A stretch of DNA of 64,000 nt. Source: Sanderia malayensis (lineage: Eukaryota > Cnidaria > Scyphozoa > Semaeostomeae > Pelagiidae). Made by a program: the position numbers and the translations under genes. Each line of letters opens with the position of its first letter. The stretch's first letter is position 1. The notes under the pieces are model-generated. The model ran no database searches. It was not told where the DNA came from and worked only from the letters and a program-made list of their open reading frames with translations. The stretch lies in contig RQOL01000861.1 of assembly GCA_013076295.1 (NCBI GenBank), positions 3,844,001 to 3,908,000 of the forward strand. Reading direction: 5' to 3'. Below are positions 12,508-22,589 of this stretch, piece after piece.

Positions 12508-15500
12508 TTAGTCGAGTCTTTCGTAATGGATAAACCCGGATCGTTCACGTGCTACTTCAGACGACTTTGTCCGATTGCTCAACTCACAAACGCTAACGTT
12601 TCCAGCGTCCATTTCAAAATTCACAGAGTAACACAGTGCTTCAATCGAACACAGGTCGAAGCATTCTTCAAGTGACGTCACATTAGCGGTCTTGAAGGTA
12701 CCCGAGACCAGAGCCATGTTTACATCGAGTACTGTAGCTATGTAAATGTATGCATGGATTTCATCGGGACCTGGTGGAGCTGGAAATATAAGTAAAAGTA
12801 TAAACTTGGCATAGCGTGTAGCAATGGTAATAGAAAATGTTTTACGTGAAACATAAATAGATACTTCTGGTTGGATGAAACGTATGTCAAGCCTCTGCGT
12901 AGGCGTAATTACAAAAGTCATAGCATAAATCCGTTTTCGTGCAATGTTCAAAAATTCATTTTAACTCATAGCCAAACGCAATATCCCAGGACTATAAAAT
13001 ACATCTGGTCCATTGAAATCTAAGTTAGAGTGAAAGCCAGCCTTTCTTATTTGTAGCCACCAAAAAAAAGACATCTGGGAATAGGTCACTGGGAATAGAC
13101 CCCTGGGAATGAGTTTCCCAGAAACATACATCCAGAATAAGAAAATACCATCATTAAACTTCCCGCAGGACGTATAATAGTTTAATTAATTAAATTAAAA
13201 TTAATTTATTGATTAATTTATCAATTTTAGGCAGACTATATTAACATTTATAAATGCAGTTTCGTTGAGCTTAATTTGCTAAAAAGAAAGTTTATTACGT
13301 ACAACTAAGCCACAATTGCGATAGCGACCAAGGCAGTAATTTTGGGACAGACTCGAAATAAACAAACTGATCCTTTTAAGCCTTTTATGTGGAATTCAAT
13401 GATTCAGCTTAAGGCATTTGAAACTCAAAGATTACGCAATTGAAATACAACCAGAATTCCATCCTTTTGACAGTGGCGTAGATAGAAATATTTAGCGGGG
13501 GGGCAAAGACCAAAATTTTCCGACAAAAAGTGTGTCTTTTGGGCGTGTCCAGAAGGGCACGCCCAAATTTAGGTAATTGTTCGATAAGACGTTTCTGAAT
13601 ATACACAGAGTTTAAACATAAAAGATGACAGTTAGTTAGTTAGTTAGTTATGTCGGCCAAGTTGGTCGCCCCACAGATGCCACACGTTCACGCCAGCAAG
13701 TCCTATCCACCATCAAGTTCCTCATCTCCGCAGCACTCTCGCAGTTTGCATCCTGTCCACGTCTCTGATCCATAGAGCAGTACAGATTCGACAGTTGCAC
13801 GGAAAAGCCTCACTTTCATCGTTCTGGGTAGTTTGGATGTCCAAATCTTCCTGAGTTTGTGACGCAACTGCCTTTCTTACTGCAATGTCCTTCTCGGAGC
13901 TCTGAGTCCAGGATCCCAAGTACTTGAAGTTCTCTACTTCCTTGATGGTGTTGCCGTCCTGGGCGCGTATCTGTGATATTACTGTCTGATTGAAAGACAT
14001 GTACTCCGTTTTCTTGGAATTGCAGTGGAGACCAACTTTGGCAGCCTCAGTCAGAAACCAGTGACAGTTAGTTGAGAAAAACACGAATCGGGAAATGAAA
14101 TCATTTTCAAAAGGTTACAACAGAACAAAAACCAAAATAGAACATCGAAAAAAAATTGATGAATAGGTTAATTGACAGGTTTTCTTGTTTTTGCTTCAAG
14201 AAAGGGTTCTTGCATCTTTCTTAATGGCAAGTTTGCCACTGTTTCGCGATTGATGGGGATCCACGCCAAGTTTGAAAGACGCTCTTCATTCATGGTACTT
14301 TGGACATTCGTCGTGACTCTCTTTAAGAGCTGAAAGCTCGTTCATCGTGAGCTAACGATACTGAAAGAGTCAAGGCTATTTCTAGCGATTTGAAAATTTT
14401 TCAAACTGTCCTTTAAGATCATTTTCGAAAAATTTCCGACAAAATCTTAAATTTTCCGACAAAATGGCTCAGAAGCTCTGGTGGGGGGGCGGTCGCCCCC
14501 CCATGCCCCCCCTGTATCTACGCCACTGCCTTTTGAATTATTTGGGGCACTGACAATTCGGGATTAAATTACGTGCTAAAGTAACAATCATATAAAAGTT
14601 GACTTACGTTTACAGAAGCCGCAAGTGCGTCTACAGTATGTTTTCATCCAAGTTGAATGCTCATTGGAACAGTATTGCCAATCTTTGTATTGTTGGCATG
14701 TGAAGTGCGAGTCCCTGTTGTGGGTAAACAATGCCAAATCAGTACATTCTGAAATCAAAAAGTACGGTATATGATGTAATGTTTATTAAAGATTTATGTC
14801 TATAAGATTTACTAAACAAAGTACAATCAACTCAGTCTAATTCTAACACCCTGGGGAAGCATGAAAATGTTCGAATTACAAAAAGTTCGAATTATAGAGG
14901 TTTGTTTTATAGGAATTGGTTCCTAAGGCTTACTTTATACGGCCGCATTTTGGTCGCGTCTAATTTAATTCATTAGATTCGACCTAAATGCGACATAAGT
15001 GCGACATTCACTTTAAACGTGTTTTGTTTGCCGCATTTAATTCAACTCCTCATATCATCGTGACGCAACAAAAAAGGATTGCACATACGCAGAGTGCTTG
15101 ACTTGGCAAATTTGACATATTTCATCATTATATTACATGAAGTCATATAAAATTTCATTTGAGTGCGACCAAAATGCGGCCGTATAAAGCCACGTCGCAT
15201 TTGTGTCGCACTTGTGCATTAAGTTCGGCAAATCCTGATGAACTTAATTCAAGTTGCTGCACTTAATTAAATGTTTACTTTATACGGCCGCATTTATGTC
15301 GCATTTAATTCAAATTCTTCTTGAATTAAATTAGACGCGACCAAAATGCGGCCGTATAAAGTCCACCTAAGTGATCCTTGAAGGGACGGAGAATTTCGTT
15401 CGAATTAGATAGAGTTCGAATTACACGAGTTCGAACTATGCAGATTTGACTGTATATATTCCAAATAAATCAGCTTCTTATGATGCGATCATTTGCATCA

Positions 15501-15821
15501 TAAGTAAAAGCTGAGAACATGGGCAAGTGTAAGTGCTGGAAGCCCGCCAGATACGCAACATTACAAGGCAATACACGAGAGAAGGTATTTAGAAATTGTT
15601 GCAGCTTTTCTGTTCCTGAAAGGAACTACAAAAGAGAGATAGACTATAAGCAAGCCTAACTATGATGCTGTCTTGTTTTCACATTACATTTGCAACAATG
15701 TTTTGGTAACATATTGTTGCCTCAAAGTAAAACAAAATTGCACAAGCTTACCTGTAAATACCGGTTTGATTTCAATGCCAAAGCAACAAACGATTGTGGT
15801 GGCTAGAAGGAAACGATTCAT
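12508..15821 (-). CDS. Secreted ShK-domain plus PAN/apple-domain protein
   Basis: Three exons join in frame to 160 residues. Exon 1 (15752-15821) is a 23-residue signal peptide (MNRFLLATTIVCCFG...). Exon 2 (14608-14748) is one ShK domain: SEC, FTC, QYC, TYC and CRRTCGFC, six cysteines in the usual spacing. Exon 3 (12508-12779) is a PAN/apple-like module with LEECFDLC, LCYSVNF and CELS. All splice sites are GT-AG and the phases agree (1 and 1). ShK domains occur in cnidarian toxins but also in many matrix and enzyme proteins; the PAN partner and single ShK copy make a secreted or matrix adhesion role as likely as a toxin. The 1.8-kb intron between exons 2 and 3 contains a hAT element with a LINE inside it. 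Confidence 0.85.
13471..14528. mobile_element. hAT-type MITE with 8-bp target duplication, interrupted by a LINE
   Basis: The left end is CAGTGGCGTAGATAGA and the right end is its inverse TATCTACGCCACTG. The element is flanked on both sides by CCTTTTGA (13463-13470 and 14529-14536), an 8-bp duplication as made by hAT transposases. TIR-internal G/C-runs and repeated TTTTCCGACAAAA phrases mark both halves. Without the LINE insertion (13638-14061 plus one 12-bp duplication) the element is about 620 bp and non-coding. Confidence 0.9.
13638..14061 (-). mobile_element. 5'-truncated LINE (reverse transcriptase C-terminal fragment)
   Basis: On the minus strand this encodes a decayed reverse-transcriptase tail with GLHCNSKKTEYMSF and VENFKYLGSW, typical of non-LTR retrotransposons. 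It is flanked by TGACAGTTAGTT at 13626-13637 and 14062-14073, a 12-bp target duplication. Its 3' end carries a short-repeat tail (TAAC units on the minus strand). The upstream part of the element is missing, as expected for 5' truncation during target-primed reverse transcription. It inserted into the pre-existing hAT MITE. Confidence 0.85.
14822..15454. mobile_element. TTCGAA-rich TA-type MITE carrying a nested insertion
   Basis: The left end (TCTAACACCCTGGGGAAGC, then TGTTCGAATTAC) matches, inverted, the right end of the element at 44332-44463. The right end (TATGCAGATTTGACTGTA) matches the inverted left end of that element. The middle is replaced by a second element (14931-15360). It lies in intron 1 of the ShK-PAN gene. 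Confidence 0.8.
14931..15360. mobile_element. Fold-back element with TTATACGGCCGCATTT ends, nested
   Basis: Four copies of the end sequence occur in alternating orientation: TTATACGGCCGCATTTT at the left, AAATGCGGCCGTATAA near 15172-15187, TTATACGGCCGCATTTA near 15283, and AAATGCGGCCGTATAA at the right. The interior repeats GTCGCATTTAATTC-like words. This looks like two related hairpin elements side by side, or one with an internal inverted duplication, inserted into the older MITE around it. Confidence 0.75.
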
Positions 15822-17467
15822 AGTGTTTAGCAGGATAAAATATGTTGGCAAATTTTAAAAGAAAGTTGATTTCTCTCTTTGTAATTGCTTGAAGAAATCT
15901 GTCTCAGCTGTTGGTTTGGTAAATTGCAATGTTTGTCAAATATTCTCTTGTTAAAGTTTGTTTCAATCTCTGTTCATGACGCAGGTTAACTCGACGACTT
16001 TGCCAAATACTCTCTTCTTAAAGCTTGTTTCAATCTCTGTTCATGACGTTGGTTAACTCGATGAGTTGGGCTCACACTTCAAATACTACGAAGCATGCTC
16101 AAACCTCTATAAACGAATAATCATGAGCAAGTATCAGTTCGCTTCCAGAGTCTGTTTGTCTTCAGACTTGTTCTCAAGCCCTCTAGCAGCTTATAAAAAT
16201 ATATTTAAAGAGATCAACAGCAAAATGGAGATTTTCCTCTTTGTTAACATTCTTCGACAAGGCAGGTGTATCATTTATTTGAAAAGCTAACAAATATTTT
16301 CATGATTTCAGTTGCAATGTCTTGCGGCTGGTCAAATACTCACGCGGAGCAACTGACAAAGTCGTCTTCAAGTTTTGCATTTTTGCAGACTTTATTTGTT
16401 TACGTGAAAATTGCGTGGCTGAAGTTGGGATGGGAGGAGAATCGATGATCTCCAGGACTCGATTTACGAGCCCTCGTCATCCTTGTCACGGTCTGTTGTT
16501 GTAAAAGTTCTTGTTGTTGCCAAAGAAAACGGATTTACGTATAAAAATCACGCAATCTGGGGCATTTAACGGTAAAACTAATAGAGAATTATGTAAATAG
16601 GAATAAACTCTCACGAGATAGAAAGGAGGTAAAGTCGTGGATGTATATCCAAACGTTGGTTTAGCTTGAGAATATTATGTTTTGTATATATTTGTGAAGA
16701 AAAGAGTAAAAGACTTCAGTTGTTATTTTCCTTTTCCAACCCCGAATACAACACAACAGAGACATTTCAAAGAATTCGATTCAACAATGAGTCGAACATC
16801 CTCAGCGGAAATTACTATCGAGATTGAGCAATCAATTGTGTGTTTTGTATTTGTATTGTTCGTAATGGACGGCCTTGTGTAATAATGAGCAAAAAGGATC
16901 TTTAAATGATACATATCGGAAGAATATTTGTGATGGGTGATCAGACACCATAGAATTGTGCTTATCGCCGTGAAAAATGAGCTTTGAATTAAGTTGCAAA
17001 GGGTTCCAATAAAAGTCCATCTTAATGGACAAAACTGCACATGGACCATGACCTGAGCATTGAATACACATCCAGTAAGCTTCGCGGGGGGCATATGAGC
17101 CTATTGTGTTCTCGTCGAGACAGTGACGTCAACAACTTTAGAAATTAACCAACCAAATCATGGTACCGTCCCGTTCCACCAACCACACGGGAATAAAAAT
17201 CGAAGAAAAACGCCGAGGGGAAAAAGTATACGACAGATAAACCAAAGAAAAGTATCTAAATTTAACGATCCATTGGTTATATTTACTTGCAGTTTACTAA
17301 TTTTGAATTTTTATGTTGAGATATTTATACATGGAAAGCTTTCCGCTTCTCATTTGACACTGTTCAAGACAGTTAGACTGGAAATTAGACTTTTGGCCTA
17401 AACGCTATTAACTGAGGAAAAGTTTGGAGTTTAAAGTGTATTTTCAGTTAATTGATAGTTGGTAAAG
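15822..17467. other. Intergenic region between ShK-PAN and HIF-alpha (divergent promoters)
   Basis: About 1.65 kb separating two genes transcribed away from each other, so both promoters should lie here. It contains the tandem duplication at 15935-16066. Small open frames (for example 16066-16290 and 16722-17094) have no recognisable content. Confidence 0.6.
15935..16066. repeat. Direct tandem duplication (about 66 bp unit, two copies)
   Basis: Both copies share TTTCAATCTCTGTTCATGAC followed by GGTTAACTCGA, with about 90 percent identity by eye. The pair starts about 115 bp upstream of the ShK-PAN start codon, a position where a duplicated promoter element would sit. Confidence 0.75.
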
Positions 17468-20400
17468 ATGGCAAAAAGACTCGATACGTAAGTAATGAAG
17501 ACTTTATAAATTTTTGTGCGGCTATTTTTTGTTGTGTGGGCCTTGATCTAAGATGGGTCTGCCATAAATTCTGCTCCACGTAGACTTGCCGTCGCCATTT
17601 TTCAATGCAATTGCAGCATCGCAACACCTGCATTGATTTATTGTTTTGAAATTGTTTTCTGGTATCGCGAAGAATCCTCTATTTTGTCGTGGCAGTAAAT
17701 TGTTCTTGTACATCACTTTTTGCATTTTGTTAATTAGGAAGGGGTTTCAGATCTTGGAGTCCTGAAATATTATTACATAAATGCTGCACAGAAAGCTCAG
17801 TTGCAATGGTCGGCCATTTGCAGCTGGAAGAAAACGAGAGATCGGGCAATCTGATAAAGATCTGGTGGATTTTTCACTCTTTCACAGAAACAAGAATAGA
17901 TATTTCTTTAGCATAATTTAAATGGAGACCTTAAATGTATCAAAAATAACCAAAATAATTGGTCAATAACATTTAATAAGATATGAGCTATTGTGGTCAA
18001 GCATATAAATCTCCTTAATGAATCTGCTTAAGTGGCAAGGCAAACAAAGTCTGTTTGTGTAAAGTTTTGTTTATGAAAAAGGATCTAATGCTAGTTTCCA
18101 GAGCAGTGGAGTGCTCTTTGGAATTTCATAGGTCTTCTGGGAAAATGCCCACTATTGGAATGCCCCAGAGAGAGAGCTGCTTTTTGGAACACTCTTTGTT
18201 TACTGTGGTTGTCCTCTTATCCTTAGATTTAAATTCTTCTTCTCTCTACAAGTTTTGACTTCCTTTCATCAAGAAGGTCATGTTGCAAATTATCCAACCA
18301 AGTTAACCATCATGTCAGATTTCTTAAGGATAATTATTTGCCCTTTCTTATTCTGAGAGATATTTTGAAAACTTATTGAAATTCCACTGTCAAAAATCTT
18401 CCACAGATGACAGTAATTTACTTTAATCTGTTTGACATGCAAACCATTGATAAATGCAAGGGTCAGTTTGCTTCATATAAAGACAGCACAAAATAATTTT
18501 GCCTTATTGTTCTACAACTGAACCCTTAACTGGCTAAATTCACCAAAGACCTTTTGTTACATATCACTTCCTTGAAGAAAATCTCATCTAATCTCATTGG
18601 TCCAACAAAGCTCTTTTGGTGTCTTATTTTTGCACCATTGGTTGCTATTGATTTATCAGACGTATCATACACCCATAATGTTCTTATGTTCCAATAATTG
18701 CACACAAATTTCCTTACTTAACGCTGTTAGCCTGATAACAGATGATGACAACAGATGCAGGAGTGCTGGTAATGCATGGTTTCCCTGAGTAAAAGTTGTG
18801 AGGATTGTAATTTCCCTTTGTGTTTTCAGTGAATTTTTTCTATGTTTTATCCACAGCTGCGAATTCAAATCTGACCTCCGATTTTGCTGACACCCTGTCA
18901 AATAGATATTTATAAATATGTGGAGTGTATGTTTTGCAATAAAAATTCAGGCTTCAAATGCTGTTTTCTGTTTATGCATACCAGTTTCGTATCATCCATG
19001 ACGACCAGAGTTTTTAGAAAATCTATTTGCTTGAACAAATCCAAATTCCCCCTTTGCTACTAAAATATCTATGGCATAATAAAAGGGATTAGGCGTGACT
19101 ATCTTCTTTTCTATGATACAGGGAGACACAGAGAAAGAAATCTCGTGATGCAGCAAGACAGAGGAGAGGGCAGCAAAATGATGAATTCACAGAGCTTGCA
19201 AGCCATCTGCCAATTCCTATGAAAGTTTCCTCGCACCTTGACCGGCTTTGCGTTATGAGGCTTTCAAACAGCTTTGTTAAAATGAAGCACATTATCAGAC
19301 AAGTTACTGGTAAGTAGTTGACGGATTTGAAAAGCCTTATTCATATAATTAATCTGCACTCAAGTTGTATGGTACTTTCTTTTTCATTTGTGTGATCTAG
19401 AATCCATCTTCAAATAGAGCTTTCAATAAAAAATCAATCATTTCTTCTACAGGTGAAATGGGATACATCAAAGAAGATCCAAGTGTCGAACATTTGCTGC
19501 CAGATTTATCTCTGCTTGATGCTTTGGATGGATTTGTTTTTGTCATTTCACAAGATGGCCAATGCCTATATGTCTCTCCAAATGTGGCGCAATACCTTGG
19601 GATTCCTCAGGTACAATAGACTCGTGCAGAAGATTGTATATATAACATAGTTCAACATCCATGTTGATATCGTGAAAAAGCTTCGTTTTCTTTACATGTG
19701 TTTGTACATATGCTTATTGGATCACTCATTGCCTTCCAGTTGGAAATGACAGGTTGTAGCTTCTACAAGTACGTCCATCCGTGTGATCAAGAAGAGCTTG
19801 CTCAGCAGCTTGGAGGAGAGGTGCCTCTGGAGGACATGGAGATATTTGATGGCCTCTTCTGCTCTGATCTTCCGTCTGTTTTCCAGAATTGTGTTTCAAA
19901 GCCCAACTACAAGAAGAAGCACTTGGATTCTGACCAGTACCGGTCATTCTTCATCAGAATGAAGAGCACATTGACAAGCAGAGGGAAGAGCGTCAATCTC
20001 AGTGCATCCATATACAGGGTATGTTAACCGACAACTTCTTTTGAAGATTGGTTACTTGGGAAATACTAATGATCAGAGATGCTGATGCCAATGATAATGC
20101 AGTTGAACCTGGATATATTGAATGCCCAGAGGATCGGGAAATTTGTTGAAATGAATGAGAGTTTAGGTAATCAATGGCTAAACATAATTCATATGGCAAG
20201 TCAAAATTAAGTGAAAAGAAAGAGGTTTGATATCTTATTGGCCCTTTTTATGCCAGCCCATTTGATGCTGTTTAGGGCCACCGTAAAAAGGGCCGATAAT
20301 GTACACGGATGAAGTCAACTGAAATAGGAAGTAAAGTATTCAGGTTCAGCTGTGATTGTTCTTGATCAACATTAATTAATTACTCCATTAATTGCCGAGC

Positions 20401-22589
20401 ATTAATTAATTAAGCACTAGATTGTCGAACAATGATATTGACTGGTAACATATTTTGCCAGGTAATCCACTGCATTGGAACAGTGAAACAGTACAAAACA
20501 AAGTTTGGTGTAAATGGAGGTGAATCTGATACAATGTGCTTTGTTGCCGTTGGAACACCTTTGCTGGCTGCTCCAACCTTTGATGTGCCATTGGACCAGA
20601 AGACATTCACATCAACACACACTCTTGATTTTCATCTCATTGCTTTGGATGATATGTGAGTGAAATCCTTCTAGCTACCAAGGAATTTTCTTATTCTTTG
20701 AGGCCTTTGTGAAGTACCTATCCATTCCTTTAACACCCGTGTTGAACAACAACTCTAAACTAGTCGTTAATGGTTGTTATTTAATTCATTTGTACAGTGC
20801 AATAAATATTTTGGGCTACGAAGAAGGAGAATTGCTGGACAAATCTTGGTACACGTTCATCCACACAAGTGACATTGATATTGTGAAGAAGTGCCATGAC
20901 CAAAGTGAGTTGTCAATTATTGTACTTCAGCATAGTATACAGTAAAAACCCGCATATAAGAACCAATGGATTAAAAACCTTCAGGGTGATTTTGCTGCTC
21001 AAAACAATAGACAAAACAATGGCCTATTGTCTTGGAACAATAGGCTGGAAGGAAAACTTACAGGTTCTTATATGCGGGTTTACTGTATTCGTTGTTATTA
21101 AGATTTATTAAGGCAACTGCCGTGACAAACGATTCAAATGCTTGTTTTGTCCTCATTGTATAGTGTTGCAAAAGGGACAGTGTGTTAGTGGATTCTACCG
21201 TGTCCTCACCAAACTGGGTGGCTGGATATGGATGAAGACTAAAGGCAATATCGTCTATTCAAACACCAATTTTCAGCCACAGTACATCATCAATATCAAT
21301 TACGTTGTCAGGTGAATTAATTTTGCGATGTTTTTCGTGCAATATATACGTAGCCAGCCATAGCGACTCTGCTCTGATAGCCACAACCTTGCTTTACTTT
21401 ACATTAGAGAATAGATTGGCACCGTAAAACATGGACTATTGTCGTGAGAGAAGTGGGGCGGTCGTTGTCATATTCTCATGTGGCGAGTTGACTTGACGAC
21501 TTAGAAGGGTGCCGACTTGACCATAATATGGTGGGGCGAGTTGTCCAGCTACCATAGGAATTGATATATAATATAAAATGGCCATCGTTGGACGCGTGGA
21601 AGGGTCTCTTGGCCCTCTTCGTTGTATTTCTTTGCAACCTGTTTCTTTTGTGTTAATGTGCGACCCTTTGTTTCTCTGTTTCTAGTGATGTTGAATCAAG
21701 AGAGCAGATATTATCAATCGAACAGATTCAGAGTGTGATTAAGATGTCTTCGTCCTGCTGTTTGAAAAGGCCCAACCCGAACGAGGCTCCCGACTGCCCT
21801 GTCAAGTTTCGGAAGAGTTTTCACTGCTTGTCTACCCCGTCCAGGAGTGATAGTAGCTGCTCCTCCGAAGACAACCTAGCACTGTCACGTATGGAAGAGC
21901 TGGAGAAACTCTGGAAAAACCAGGAACACTACGAAGACCAACAGGCTGCGCAGTATGAGGCCGCGCATCTCAGCACCACTAATGACGACATTGAGGTCGA
22001 CCTGCCACAATTGGAAGTGCTTGCAAGTGATAGCAATGACAGTTGCAGCTCAAGCTCCACTGAGGTTGTTGATCTTGCAACGGATTCAGAGATGTCATTC
22101 AGGGCTCCTTTCGTAATGCTGCCACCCAAAGACCAAATGCTTTATGTGCCTGGTTATTCACCCATCCAGCTTCCAGCTGTTGAGAAGAATTCTGGTGAAG
22201 AAGAGAGTTTCGAAGAGCTGGCTGCACGTGCTCCTTTCATTCCACCTCCAAATGACGACACGATCTTGACGTTTGATGACATGGATGGCTCACCTTGCCC
22301 TCGCATGAACATCTTCGACATATCAGAGTCGAAAATACCCGAACTGTCCTTGGAAGAAGATCTTTTTGATGAGGAATTTGTGCCAATTGGACCTGCCATT
22401 GTGCCAATTTCTCTAATTGGCAACAAAATTGGTACAAGCTCCACCATTCGAGAGGTACCAGCCAAGAATAAGAAGAAGGGTGATAAAAAGGTCACTTTGC
22501 CATTCATAACTTCAACAGAAGTGGAACTTAATGCCCCAGCTGGTAGTTTGTTACAAGGCGATGACTTACTCTCTGCACTGGCATCTTAA
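17468..22589 (+). CDS. HIF1A-like: Hypoxia-inducible factor alpha subunit (bHLH-PAS)
   Basis: Eight exons give 665 residues in frame: 17468-17487, 19122-19309, 19453-19610, 19740-20018, 20462-20655, 20798-20904, 21164-21311 and 21686-22589. The basic helix-loop-helix contains RKKSRDAARQRR and SSHLDRLCVMRLS. PAS-A follows (ALDGFVFVIS, YVHPCDQEEL, FFIRMKSTLTSRG), then PAS-B (HTLDFHLIALDD to GGWIWMKTKG to INYVVS). The last exon holds the regulatory half: RAPFVMLPP (P506), LAARAPFIPPPNDD (P548), and a C-terminal activation motif with NAP (N647) before LLQGDDLLSAL. The prolines fit PHD/VHL oxygen-dependent degradation (compare the MRAPYIP motif of Drosophila Sima) and N647 fits FIH hydroxylation. 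The tiny first exon was found by phase: it ends AC|GTAAGT and completes a Thr codon with exon 2. Confidence 0.95.
20938..21087. mobile_element. TA-flanked palindromic MITE in HIF-alpha intron 6
   Basis: The ends are ACAGTAAAAACCCGCATATA and the inverse ATGCGGGTTTACTGTA. It starts about 34 bases after the exon 6 donor and shares its interior (AACAATAG words, AACCTTCAGGGTGA) with the copies at 5372 and 40610. It is one of the best-preserved copies. Confidence 0.88.
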
